Source of the DNA: Haematobia irritans
Taxonomy: Eukaryota > Arthropoda > Insecta > Diptera > Muscidae
Length of the DNA stretch: 64,000 bases
Assembly: GCF_050003625.1 (NCBI RefSeq)
Contig: NC_134400.1
Span: forward strand, 227,456,085-227,520,084
Direction: 5' to 3'
How positions within the stretch are numbered: the first letter of the stretch is position 1; each line of letters starts with the position of its first letter. The translations under genes were made by a program, and so were the position numbers. Of this stretch, positions 37,101 through 48,242 are shown piece after piece. Under the pieces are notes generated by a model. It worked only from the letters and a program-made list of their open reading frames with translations, searched no databases and was not told the origin of the DNA.

Positions 37101-37692
37101 AAAAAGCCAAAAATAGCTAAAAGGGTCATGAAAAAAAGCCAGAAAAAAGCTAAAAGCCAAATGCATTTTTTCCCGCTAAACGTCTTCAAAAAAAAGCCAA
37201 ATCTAGCGGAAAAAAGCTAAATTGGCAACGCTGATCCTGATATTCAGCACAGTCTATTCACTTTACTGAAAAACGAAATAGCTTCCATAAATGCCTCGGT
37301 GGAAAATAGAGAAAGCGTAGAACAAGGCAAGCCTCTTGATAATAAAGACAACTTTTTTGATTTCTTATCAAGTACTACGGACATATTATCACCTCCTAAT
37401 GCTGACCTCGAGGTAAAATGTGCTAACTAGTATAAACCATCATTTTTCATAACTTATTTTTCAGGTACTCAATTTTCTAGCAGATAAGGATACAACAATG
37501 GAATGTCTGTCGAAATATCCAGCCGTCAAAGAAACTTTTATACAATTTGACACGCCGTTACCTTCATCTGCTCCTGTAGAGCGTTTATTTTCTTACGCTA
37601 CGATGGTTAATTTACCACGATCACATAAACTATCGGACGAATTATTTGAAAAGCGTGCTATGTTAAAAACTAACATGAGCAAAATGCGTTAA
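34167..37692 (+). pseudogene. hAT transposase (BED zinc finger), disrupted
   Basis: An ATG at 34167 begins MEPECTTSKNSDSSESG. A BED finger follows (CAVCVKCEP ... FISHLKSRHGKDAF, C2H2-like), then EVVTKFVIDSLESPRVVENQ. The catalytic region reads CTTADIWSSHKRSFFGVTAH (first Asp) and VTDNGSNFVKAF (second Asp), then CSSHILNLCA and RRPGETRWNSLYDS. After the nested element the frame resumes (NFFDFLSSTTDIL), crosses a 52-bp intron (37413-37464, GTAAAA...TTTCAG) and ends with the dimerisation domain (LPSSAPVERLFSYATMVNLP) and a stop at 37690-37692. In-frame stops at 34605 and 34965, a break near 35318 and the insertion make it non-functional. Confidence 0.85.
35456..37233. mobile_element. Nested hAT-type element with perfect 8-bp TSD
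   Basis: Termini CAGTGTTGCCAGAATTG and its near inverse (AATTGGCAACGCTG). ATCCTGAT is exact at 35448-35455 and 37234-37241. It is 1778 bp without a transposase frame; subterminal AAAAAGCTA/TAGC repeats are abundant. It lies inside the coding region of the host hAT, so it landed after that copy did. Terminal sequence is close to element I at 11474. Confidence 0.85.
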
Positions 37693-37718
37693 ATTTATTT
37701 TGTTTTAAAATAGATTTA

Positions 37719-38969
37719 ACAGGTTGGCTGATAAGTCCCCGGTCTGACACATAGATGGCGTCGCTAGTATTAAATGCATATTATTTTTATATAGTACCAA
37801 CCTTCAAATGATTCGTGTCAAGATTTGACGTCTGCAAGTCAATTAGTTTGTGAGAAAGAGCGTTTTTTGTGAAGCAACTTTTGTTATTGTAAAAAAAATG
37901 GAAAAAAAGGAATTTCGTGTTTTGATAAAATACTGTTTTCTGAAGGGAAAAAATACGGTGGAAGCAAAAACTTGGCTTTATAATAAGTTTCCGGACTCTG
38001 CCCCAGGGAAATCAACAAAAATTGATTGGTATACAAAATTCAAGCGTGGTGAAATGAGCACGGAGGACGGTGAACGCAGTAGACGCCTGAAAGAGGTGGT
38101 TACCGACGAAAACAGCAAAAAATCCACAAAATGAGTTTGAATGATCGTAAAATGAAGTTGATCGAGATAGCAGAGGCCTTAAAGATATCAAAGGAACGTG
38201 TTGGTCATATCATTCATCAATATGTGGATATGTGAAAGCTCTGTGCAAAATGGGTGCCGCGCGAGCTCACATTTGACCAAAAACAACGACGTGTTGATGA
38301 TTCTGAGCGGTGTTTACAGCTGTAACTCGTAATACACCCGAGTTTTTCCGTCGATATGTGACAATGGATGAAACATAGCTCCATCACTACACTCCTGAGT
38401 CCAATCGACAGCCGTTTCCGAAGCGTGGAAAGACTCAAAAGTCCGCTGGCAAAGTAATGGCCTCTGTTTTTTGGGATGCGCATGGAATAATTTTTATCGA
38501 TTATCTTGAGAAGGGAAAAACCATCAACAGTGACTATTATATGGCGTTATTGGAGCGTTTGAAGGTCGAAATCGCGGCAAAACGGCCCATATGAAGAAGA
38601 AAAAAGTGTTGTTCCACCAAGACAACGCACCGTGCCACAAGTCATTGAGAAATTTCATGAATTGGGCTTCGAATTGCTTCCCCACCCACCGTATTCTCCA
38701 GATCTGGCCCCCAGCGACTTTTTCTTATTGGCAGACCTCAAAAGGATGCTCGCAGGGAAAAAATTTGGCTGCAATGAAGAGGTGATCGCCGAAACTGAGG
38801 CCTATTTTGAGACAACCGAAGGAGTACTACCAAAATGGTATCAAAAAATTGGAAGGTCGTTATAATCGTTGTATCGCTCTTGAAGGGAACTATGTTGAAT
38901 AATAAAAACGAATTTTGACAAAAAAATGTGTTTTTCTTTGTTAGACCGGGGACTTATCAGCCAACCTGT
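37719..38969 (+). mobile_element. Mariner, irritans subfamily (Himar1-like)
   Basis: Terminal repeats ACAGGTTGGCTGATAAGTCC and its inverse, flanked by TA (37717-37718 and 38970-38971). It is 1251 bp; Himar1 of the horn fly is, as I recall, about 1.26 kb with this ITR. It sits between the stop codon and the right end of the BED hAT. Confidence 0.92.
37898..38902 (+). pseudogene. Himar1-like mariner transposase, degenerate
   Basis: Starts MEKKEFRVLIKYCFLKGKNT and ends RYNRCIALEGNYVE, with the helix-turn-helix start (APGKSTKIDWYTKFKRGEMS), the first catalytic Asp context (VTMDET), the second (LFHQDNAPCHKS) and the mariner signature PYSPDLAPSDFFL (DD34D). The span gives 335 codons against roughly 348 expected. 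Breaks: a frameshift after VTDEN, a TGA at RKLC (38233), a frameshift near 38322, TGG to TAG after MDET (38376), a deletion near 38405, and frameshifts at 38650 and 38810. Inactive. Confidence 0.9.
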
Positions 38970-39205
38970 TACATTTTGACTGTTTTTTAATACATTTTTG
39001 AGAATTTTTTTTTCACATACGTTTATTATTTGAAATTTTATTTGAAACTTTCGAATAACAAATAAAAAGATAACAAATAAATTGAAGTTATTTGTTTTCA
39101 CAAATTAAAGAATAAAAAAATTATTTGTTATTCCAAATAAAAACTAAATCGAATTTATTCGTTATCTTTTTATTCGTTATTTAGAATCAATTTTGACCAA
39201 CACTG

Positions 39206-39726
39206 CCATATGGTAATAATTTTTCTATAGGTGTATGTGCTAACTCTGACAAAATTAATAAAATAAATGTATTTTGAAATTGCTTAAAACGATGACAGAA
39301 AAGTGTCGAAAAGTGGCACCAATTATTGATGGTAAGAATTCGTTCAATTTGTGATCCGAGTCACATATTTTCTCATACTTTGAAGCAAACATTGATAACT
39401 TTGTAGTTTCCATTTTTACATTTGTCACTTCTTGAACAATGTTTTAATTTGACTGCCAGCATTTCAAAGATCAATTTCATTCCCATCGCTACCTCATGCG
39501 CTTTACAGACTATCAGTTATTCCGGGCGGAATGTCGGTGTTTGTAAAGAATCTTACAGTGTGTCGGATTGATACGACTTGTCGGCGATGACTAAATAATC
39601 GGTAAATGTGTTATCGATCCCATAAACATGCAGCAGTATCGCTTGTGCCTTCGGACTTAACTTATAATGCGCTTTACAGACTATCAGTTATTCCGGACGA
39701 CAGTGCTCGTGTCGAACATATCACAT
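39206..39726. repeat. Repeat fragments, no gene seen
   Basis: 39456-39495 resembles the start of family D (TGCCAGCATTTCAAAGATC). GCGCTTTACAGACTATCAGT occurs twice (about 39500 and 39668), a short direct duplication 168 bp apart. Confidence 0.4.
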
Positions 39727-40128
39727 ATATTGAGTTATCTTGATAACATATTCCAGACCCAAAATACCACGCACATCAGTTTTTAAACTTCATCATAAAC
39801 TGTTTTTGTTAATAGATGGCGAAGATCCATTTGACTGACTTCCATTCTTAACTTTGGTGGGTATTATAGTCTTATTTGTCTCATATCGGCGTTCCTCGGA
39901 TGAATTATCCACTTCACAATCACTCATAGGTGACGCAATTAAATTTGAACCTTTATTTTTCTCTGGATTTTAATTATTTTTCAGGGCAATTGAAAGAATA
40001 AATAATTGCCACTTTCACCAATGCCATACGATTCTTTTATCAGCTGATTTTGACTTCTTAAAATTGTAAACAACATATTGAAATTTGTTGTTTTTGTTAT
40101 CGTGATTCAACCTCCTTATTCAGCCATG
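39727..40128 (-). mobile_element. TIR element family C, copy 2 (one end missing), with small ORF
   Basis: Ends TTATTCAGCCATG like C3. On the minus strand a 44-codon frame (39927-39793) starts MSDCEVDNSSEERRYETNKT and ends SINKNSL before TGA. After the TGA the same frame continues to SLKTDVRGILGLEYVIKI. The matching frame in C3 (58675-58541) differs at one residue and has the same TGA. Function unknown. Confidence 0.6.
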
Positions 40129-41860
40129 CAATACGTGATTCAAAAATGAAGACTATCTACTCCACGATACATTTACTGCAATGTTACGATTGACTAATCG
40201 GATCCATAAGTTTTTACCGTTCACGTTACGTTCAGACCATTGATTATTCGCACTGACAGTTTATGTCACTAGAAAATTTTTTTAACCCAGCTGATTGGTT
40301 GGCACCACTACCTTGTAAAAAGAAATTTATTTTTTCGATGAATAAAATATAATTTTGAAGCGAAAAACGGCTAAATAAGTTACTGTGACTGTATTCCCAA
40401 CACAAGGCGAAGTGAAAGTGCTAAGATAAACTTGAATATTAAAGGAAGTCGCGATTCTAAACTGCTCGGATAAAAAGCATTATGAATATTTGTCATATAA
40501 AGAAAATATAGAATTTGTTGTGTGTGTATGTGGACTCTCGCAGCCTCGGTATGAGTGTTCATATGTATGTATGTACATGCTACGAACTGAAATGTGCAAG
40601 TTAAGGAATGTTGTGTGTGCATAATAATACACAACACCACCAGAGAAATGCAATTAGAAAAGCAAGAAGAGGCACGGCGCAGCAGCAAACAATACCAACA
40701 AAATACTGCAATGGACATAGATATACAGTATAATAATAAAAACGGATAAGAAGGAAAAATATTAAAAATACTTTAGAACTCGAAATTAATCTAAAATTGG
40801 GGTCGAGAATTTGGTGAATCTGTCACAAAATCCACACTGTCAATAACGCATCATCTTGTCTATACAACAGATACTATCTCGAAATATGTCAGGAATAGTA
40901 TCGCGAAAAAAGTGTCAAAGAATTTACTCGGATGTATTATTGAAGTGTATTCCAATGGTCGGAATTTTCTTTGGTACAACAACACATATGTGTTTCTATC
41001 AAATATCCCAATAAGAAAAATTAAAAATCTATCCAGATCAAAAAACCTTTGCCAAAAAGTTCATCGTAAAGGTGTGGATTTGTTTGTCATCAAAATATAT
41101 AAAAGAAGCAGCAGATCCACTAAGTGATGGCAATAACATGTTTAGCTAAATCTGGTTTTTGGAAAGCTGATTGTATGGTTGCCAGATTTTAGCCAATCCT
41201 GCGGAACAGGTGCTGCTATAATAGACTATATTAAGATCTATCAAATACTAAAGACCAAAACTACCAATTCCATCGATAGACACACATCACGTTAAGGGTC
41301 CATTAATTTGATTTGTTAGTATCTCTTCCCCAAATTTGGGGGCAGAAACTCTGTCTTGCTCGCAAAGCGCTTATTTTTAAGTCACAATTTAACTTGCTTA
41401 TTTTTGTTTATTTTACACTCTCTTTCGCGTGTGCGACTCCCCAAAGTTACTCATTCTATTACCGCAACTGGCTGGTTGTCTGGTATAGAAGAACAACAAA
41501 AACCGAAAACGACATTCAACGACAGTATGTAGTTTATATTTACGTACCATCGTACATTCATCCATCGGTACGCCGTATATGTACGTACATACACAGATAG
41601 AGCGCTTCATATTAAAACTCGTGGTATTTACTTTTTATTATTATTGTTTTTGTTATTTCGTTCCCTGTTGTTTTTCTTTTGCGTTTCAAAACCGTGTACA
41701 CAAGAACAACGAAAGGGGGCACACCGTCATCATCGTTGTTTTGTGGTATCACCCTTGCGCCCAAAAGGGAAAAAAGCGCGAACTTTTGTTTTTCTGCATT
41801 TGTGTTCTAGCTCAACCCAATTATGCATAAAGAAATGTTGCAAAATTTAGTGAACATTAA
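40129..41860 (+). other. Mostly single-copy DNA upstream of Crtc
   Basis: No family repeat from this window is seen. Features: a 33-codon frame at 40648-40749 (MQLEKQEEARRSSKQYQQNT) with AGC/CAA-rich context like fly 5'UTRs, and a CATCGATAGA at 41271, close to the DRE motif. The open frames at 40912-41127, 41313-41600 and 41579-41830 are not supported. This probably holds distal 5' exons or regulatory DNA of Crtc; I cannot place a promoter. Confidence 0.3.
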
Positions 41861-42037
41861 TGAAGATCGGTGAATACTTTCTTAAGCATCTACTATCTGA
41901 ACTCCCCGATTAACATCACGACTGAAAATAACAGCAACAATAGCAGCAGCAACAGAAAGGGGGTATAATTACAAAACGACAGCCAGCTGATAAAAGCACA
42001 AGGGACACATTTCATTCTGTGGTTCAATACATACACT
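41861..42037 (+). promoter_or_regulatory. Possible non-coding 5' exon of Crtc
   Basis: AACAGCAACAATAGCAGCAG-type sequence (41932-41960), typical of fly 5'UTRs, runs to a strong splice donor ACT|GTAAGTATAG at 42038. The nearest downstream coding region in the same direction is Crtc at 44690. Plausible acceptors before it are ...CCAACAG at about 44600 and TTCCGCAG at about 44628. Inference only. Confidence 0.3.
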
Positions 42038-44600
42038 GTAAGTATAGAAATGCAATCATGGAACAATCCTCCTATTTAAATAAAAATGTGTAATTGTAAA
42101 TAATTGGCAGAGAAGCGGATGAGGAGAACAAGGGAAGTACTTTTGCAGTTTCTAAAGGATATATAATGATGTGTATGTTGTCGGATAGAGATCAATTATT
42201 GGAACGTCAATCCAAAGAATTACGTTGCATATGCGTTGGTATAATATTCCGTCCTTCTATGGACATCCCAAGTAATGACACATCACACAAACTCCTTTAA
42301 ATGGAATATTGTTGAGATGGCGGCATAAAGTAGTCTCAGTTGTCTTCAAAGTTAGCAACGCCCTACGATGTTATAACTTTCTTATTGTGGATTACTGAAA
42401 CTATTAAACGGTATACGAGGTTAGACCCTTACCAGTCTGCTACCCTTGCCTATCCCGCATTTGAAAAGAAGAGTATTTCATTTGAATCCTGACTATTGAT
42501 CCAAAATTACATTTGAGTAATATTTGATACTTACAGCCATGTTTTATTTTCGAGCCTATTCCGAATACGACCAAACAAGAAAGTCCACTCTAAATATTTT
42601 CGGTACAAATTTCCTGTTCTTAAATTAGAGTGGTTTTGACCCTCATTTTCGAGTCGGCTGAAAAAATTGTGATTTATTAAAAATCCCGCCTGGACTTTTA
42701 TTATCTATTTTTGGATACGTTGCCTTAGGAACTCTTTAGATCCCATGGACATGCTGGATGCTGCGTAAGTGTAAGTCTATATAGGCGATTTTGAGTTCAT
42801 AAACACTAAGGCAACTCTAACTGCTCTCAATTTTTTCCGGGCATTTAGAGAAAATCATTCTAAAAATTCATATTTCTTAATGTTATGCGACAACATATTT
42901 AATGCAAAAATCAGCAAGAAAACATATTCTATTTTACAAAAACACGTCTTTTAATGCAATTTTGGATGGGTATTTTGAAATATCTTGTCATTCTAATTGA
43001 TTTAGATTACTTGCGTTTTCTCTAAAATATTCGGAGAAATTTTTCTCTAATTCGGATTGAAGAACACCTTTACAATCGGAATGTTCCCTAAATGAGCTGA
43101 ATCGAAATGAAGAACACGGACTTTATATTGATTTAAACTCCAAAACATATTAATTTTACTCAAATGTTCGAAGCTTGATTTGTATTGTATTGGTTGTCCT
43201 ACTATAAGTTAATCTTGTCAAAATGTTTGCCTTGTTACTACATTTCATCCTTCACATTCAGTGAGACATCACGGTTACTATGCATAGAACATTGTTGAGA
43301 TTGTGAATGGAAAGTTATCAACGTCCTTTTCGAGATTTCGATTTTATCAAAACTTGGAAAAATTGTAAAATTATGTTCCGGAATGGGTCACAAGTCTATG
43401 AGAAATTTCTTTCCTAGTAAGGAACGGACGTATTCCATATGAGTAAGATCCGGAACTACAGAACCAGCGGGGGTTGCGTTAGGACCTACTACACTTAACC
43501 ATCTTGCTTATGAGGAGAAGAAATGTAAAATAGATTACATTCTCAAAACTACATCCTATAACTCAATAAACATATGAACTTATATGATCGCTGTAACGCA
43601 GATTCTATACAAATCAAATTATTCTGTTGTTTTGCAATCTGGTGTGATAATATTTAAGTTCATGTTGATTTTTCTGCAGTCATTATAGCTGAGATTCTCT
43701 ATTCTCCTCCACCTGCTTTGTGTGGGCGTTAGGATTGCTTTAAAACTTCCACTATTTGAGTTTCGATTTCCCGCACCTTCGTCATATAAGAATAACGCAT
43801 TTTACTGTTACTCCTTACTTGTAAGTTTGAACCGCTGTACAGTTTGAACTTGTTTAATGATTGAACTATTTTTTAACGACACTAATAATAATTTTGTTAC
43901 ATTTAGAAAACAAGTGTCCGTTGCCAATGGTTGGCTAAGCCTTCATTCTTCCATTCCCAATTCTTTTTCGGAATGAGTTATTGCTAATGAATTAAAGGGT
44001 TTTGTGTTGGCTTCGCCATTACTATCTAATTGGAGCGCATATTTGCATTTTGTATCATCTTTATTTGCCTCGGATTTTTGTTGTAAATTGATGTTGCCCT
44101 TATAATTTTTTAAGTACCCTTTAAGTACCACAACTTCGGCAATCTTTTGGGTACATTTGACTTCTAATGTTTTATGAGACATTAATTTTGCAATTGACTA
44201 AGGCCGTAGCTAGAGTATGCAATATGGCAGTATCACGGACATTATGTTGCGCTACTGAACAAAAAAACAAGGTCCCAGAGAAAACATGCTGACATATAAG
44301 CGTTTATTGCTGAATAATGCTATTCTATCCAGAAGCATGACTTTCTTATAGAAAAATATGAAATAAATGCAAATTTATTTATATCTGCAAAATAAAGAAA
44401 TTCCATCTTTGATTCCATTATCATTTGTAACTAAAGCTTTCGTTTCTTTCCTTTTATGTCTCCTCTCTTTGGATTGCTGTCTCGAATAACCTCCCATGGT
44501 CAAATTGTGCTGGCCTTTTGGTACATCGCTATTCTAAACTGATTATTCCATATTATGGGTTCTACTCCGATTACACCAGTATAAAGCATTACACCAACAG
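42038..44600 (+). other. Probable Crtc intron or upstream DNA, no gene seen
   Basis: Low-repeat, single-copy-looking sequence. A 79-codon minus-strand frame (44182-43943, MSHKTLEVKCTQKIAEVVV) is charged and non-repetitive but matches nothing I know. A pyrimidine-rich run lies at 44425-44480. Confidence 0.3.
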
Positions 44601-44689
44601 GAAGCAATCGAAGAAACTGTTCCGCAGTAGAGGAGAAGGTGTTTACGAGTGAGAGGGACGCACATTTTTACTAATCCAATCGGTTAAAA

Positions 44690-47161
44690 ATGGCGAACCC
44701 TAGGAAATTCAGTGAGAAGATAGCACTGCAGAGGCTAAAGCAAGCCGAAGGGACTGCCGAGTTTGAAAAAATCATGAATGAAGTGAAAGCTACTCGTGTC
44801 GACACTAATACTTTGAACAATGCAGACGCATCAGATAGCGTGTCCATCCATGGGAATGCAAGTTTAACTGGGGGAAGTGGTGGTAGTGGAAGTAGTAGTG
44901 GGGCTAGTGGAGGAGGAGCTTCGCCAGATGCCAATACTATTTCTGGCGGTCCAATTGCTGTTTCTTCGGGGCCATACCGCGAGTCTCGAGGGCGCAGTAT
45001 GGGTGGTGGGCCAATGAGAAGGCCGTCGGAGAGAAAACAGGATAGATCTCCATATGGAAGCACTGCCGGCGGATTGGTTTTGAGTGGCATGCCGAATAGT
45101 ACGCAAAATACGTATCTGAGTCCACCCATGGATACAAGTTGGCGCAGATCAAACTCCGACTCAGCCTTGCATCAAACATTGAATATGACTGAAGGCAATT
45201 TCGGAACATCGCCGCAGAACAGTGACTTAAACTCATTGCATGCCAATTATCACCATCAGCACAGTCAGACAAGCCACCAACAACAGCATCATAGTCAGAG
45301 ATCTCATTCGCCAAATATAGGTCGTAGTTATAGTCCGCAGGCACAACGGAGGAAAAATACCATGTTACAACAGCAACAAATGCAGCAGCAGCAGTTGCAT
45401 ATTCAGCGCTTGCAAATGCAGCAACAACAACAAGCACAACAACATCACCAACTTCAAAGTCAACAACTGCAAAATTCCCAGCATCACATGCAACAGCAAA
45501 CATTGTGCAATGCCAATAAGTTCAACAACTCGAATATACCAGGAAATGTTATGGGAAGCTTTGCCAATACGGGTTCATTGCCTGACCTTACATCTGTGCA
45601 CTTTGCTCCCGTATCCAACAACTTACCACAGATGATGCAACAACCTCAGCAACATAACACTCTGTCACCATTATTGTCTCCGAATCCAAATAATGGATGT
45701 CACGAAAGGGATCAGTCTCCAAGTCCATTCAGCCCGCCCTCAGGTGGAGGCGGTGGGTGTGGTCCACCTTCGCCATATCACCAGCAAGAGAACTCTCCCA
45801 CATCAGTGGCGAATATATCTACGGCCAACAACCAACAAACGTCACCGCATTTATCATTCACCAACCTCTCAGTACAGTCACCAGTCAATGTGTCTCAACA
45901 AAATGCCGCACAAAATCCAAATACCAGCTTCAGCACTTTACCAACACTGGGAGCAGGTAGTTCAGCGGGCAATCTCACTGAATATCGCCAACCTCTAAAT
46001 CCTCCAAGTCCAGGTTCCTCACCCGGCCTTCTGATATCGGGTCCATCTAACGATTTACACACAAGTGCACCTGGTAGTCCCATAAGACATTGCCAAAGTA
46101 ATAGCGGCGGTGGACAAAATCAGTCAATAACAATACAACAGACATCATTTGGTGCGATAGACAGCAACCAGGTCTACAATAACCTACATTCTACATTTCA
46201 CAATGACTTTGAGCAATTTCATTTGGGAGACAGTTGCCAGTCACCACAGAATAATTATGATGCGTTGGATTTTGATAAATACGTTACAACGGGAACCGCC
46301 ATTGGCCAAGGGCCGCAGCAGCACCACGTTTTCAATAATAAGCTTTATGACATGGGTGACTTGTCTTCTTCTTCCGCCAATTCGACAAGGACACAAAGCA
46401 CTAGCACCACAACAAATTGCAGCAATAACAACAATAATTTGGGCACATCTATCGACAACAACACTAGTAGGGATGGTCGTCAGCAGCAGCACCACAGTAA
46501 TTCGCAACATTTCCAACACATGAATAACAACTCTTCGGCAAATACCTCGACAACCAATGGGCCCACATCGTGCAGAACAGGTTTAATGAACAATAACGGA
46601 GGACAGGACTTGGTATCGGCCAATACCTCACCTATACCATCGCCCCTTTCTCACTGCACGCCAACCCCCTCGTCACCCTTACCAATACCAATGCCTTCGC
46701 ATTCTCCTGCTCACAACCAACAGCTCTCACTGTCGGTACAGACATCACCACATAATTCACCCATGCATTCGCCCCATCACGCGCCTTCGCCGTTATCGGT
46801 ATCGTCTCCAGGGTTATCCATCTTGGGCGGTAGTATATCTCCGGTACCCTCTTCTTCGGCGCAGATATTAAATAATCACCATCATAACCACATGAACAAC
46901 CAAAATCATCAGCATCTGCAACATAACCATGTTAACTCCCAGCAGCAACAAAATCAAACGCACACCACCCCCACAACCGCTACAAATATACCGCAGATAA
47001 TCTTCTCTGATTATTCTTCAGCTGCCGGTGATATTTTCGATAATCTGGATTTGGACCTTGGGCAAATCGACGAGCCCGGCATGCAGATGCTGTCCGATCA
47101 AAATCCCATAATGATTTCCGATCCTTCAATAGAGGATAGTTTTCGTAGAGATCTTAACTGA
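44690..47161 (+). CDS. Crtc: CREB-regulated transcription coactivator (CRTC/TORC), 823 aa
   Basis: CRTC binds the bZIP of CREB and moves from cytoplasm to nucleus when dephosphorylated, raising transcription of cAMP-responsive metabolic genes. The N-terminal CREB-binding domain (1-37, MANPRKFSEKIALQRLKQAE) is nearly that of Drosophila. RRPSERKQDRSPYG (110-123) precedes the SIK-kinase/14-3-3 site WRRSNSDSALHQ (151-162; regulatory Ser156, equal to Ser157 of Drosophila by my recollection). FANTGSLPDLTSVHF (291-305) is the second conserved phospho-site region. Gln/His- and Asn/Ser-rich tracts fill the middle. The C-terminal transactivation domain (about 770-823) ends IMISDPSIEDSFRRDLN, the usual family end. 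The start has a good fly context (GGTTAAAAATGGCG) and matches the family N-terminus. No intron lies in the coding region. The frame stays open after the UGA (separate entry). Confidence 0.97.
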   Translation: MANPRKFSEKIALQRLKQAEGTAEFEKIMNEVKATRVDTNTLNNADASDSVSIHGNASLTGGSGGSGSSSGASGGGASPDANTISGGPIAVSSGPYRESRGRSMGGGPMRRPSERKQDRSPYGSTAGGLVLSGMPNSTQNTYLSPPMDTSWRRSNSDSALHQTLNMTEGNFGTSPQNSDLNSLHANYHHQHSQTSHQQQHHSQRSHSPNIGRSYSPQAQRRKNTMLQQQQMQQQQLHIQRLQMQQQQQAQQHHQLQSQQLQNSQHHMQQQTLCNANKFNNSNIPGNVMGSFANTGSLPDLTSVHFAPVSNNLPQMMQQPQQHNTLSPLLSPNPNNGCHERDQSPSPFSPPSGGGGGCGPPSPYHQQENSPTSVANISTANNQQTSPHLSFTNLSVQSPVNVSQQNAAQNPNTSFSTLPTLGAGSSAGNLTEYRQPLNPPSPGSSPGLLISGPSNDLHTSAPGSPIRHCQSNSGGGQNQSITIQQTSFGAIDSNQVYNNLHSTFHNDFEQFHLGDSCQSPQNNYDALDFDKYVTTGTAIGQGPQQHHVFNNKLYDMGDLSSSSANSTRTQSTSTTTNCSNNNNNLGTSIDNNTSRDGRQQQHHSNSQHFQHMNNNSSANTSTTNGPTSCRTGLMNNNGGQDLVSANTSPIPSPLSHCTPTPSSPLPIPMPSHSPAHNQQLSLSVQTSPHNSPMHSPHHAPSPLSVSSPGLSILGGSISPVPSSSAQILNNHHHNHMNNQNHQHLQHNHVNSQQQQNQTHTTPTTATNIPQIIFSDYSSAAGDIFDNLDLDLGQIDEPGMQMLSDQNPIMISDPSIEDSFRRDLN

Positions 47162-47485
47162 TACTACGAGGAAGCTGTTGCAGCTATTGAAAGTGGCATA
47201 CTCTTGGAGGACTCATTCGATCCCTTGGGTCCAGCAGTCGATGTGACACAAGTGCTTGGAAATCCTCCATCTTCCACAGCAACAGCAACAACACTAGTCA
47301 TTAACAAATGCCATACAGATGGTGAGGGCGGCAGTAGTTGTAGTGGTATCGGTGACCTAGTGGGAGATAAAGATGACGTTAACATAACATTGCATAAGGA
47401 TCCAATCGACGATGACATACTAAGCGGCTTAAATGACGGCGAAGCTCATGACAATGTCGACGAAGTGCGTAATTTCTTCTTCTAG
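47162..47485 (+). CDS. In-frame 107-codon extension after the Crtc UGA (readthrough candidate)
   Basis: Directly after UGA (47159-47161) the Crtc frame continues for 107 sense codons to TAG at 47483-47485. The reading (YYEEAVAAIESGILLEDSFD ... DDDILSGLNDGEAHDNVDEV) is acidic and non-repetitive, with a composition like the Crtc activation domain. It contains no Met codon, so independent initiation in this frame is unlikely. The stop context (AAC UGA U) is not the strongest leaky type (UGA C). The normal family C-terminus sits just before the UGA, so the extension would be optional. Alternatives: an alternative intron removing the stop (GCCG|GTGATA at about 47026 and TTGCAG at about 47181 exist), or chance. 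Confidence 0.5.
   Translation, partial: YYEEAVAAIESGILLEDSFDPLGPAVDVTQVLGNPPSSTATATTLVINKCHTDGEGGSSCSGIGDLVGDKDDVNITLHKDPIDDDILSGLNDGEAHDNVDEVRNFFF

Positions 47486-48242
<757 letters not shown>

Larger units (their letters stand above)
33904..39205 (+). mobile_element. BED-finger hAT transposon (5.3 kb with two nested elements)
   Basis: Ends CAGTGTTGG and its inverse CCAACACTG. Flanks CCGTATGT and CCATATGG form a 6-of-8 target duplication. Subterminal regions are rich in ATTCGTTATTT motifs. It encodes a BED-type transposase (34167-37692). A second hAT-type element (35456-37233) and a Himar1-like mariner (37719-38969) are inserted. Without them it is about 2.27 kb. Confidence 0.85.

Noticed and set aside
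43943..44182. 79-codon minus-strand frame as a nested gene
   Set aside because: No recognisable domain, no supporting splice or polyadenylation signals, length within chance for this base composition.
44671..45503. Antisense open frames opposite Crtc (minus strand, 80-188 codons)
   Set aside because: Shadow frames of a long low-complexity coding region; compositions mirror the Gln/Ser/Asn codons of Crtc.
47159..47161. Crtc UGA as a selenocysteine codon
   Set aside because: The family C-terminus ends exactly here and no Cys or Sec is known at this position; I saw no SECIS-like hairpin. Readthrough or a plain stop is simpler.
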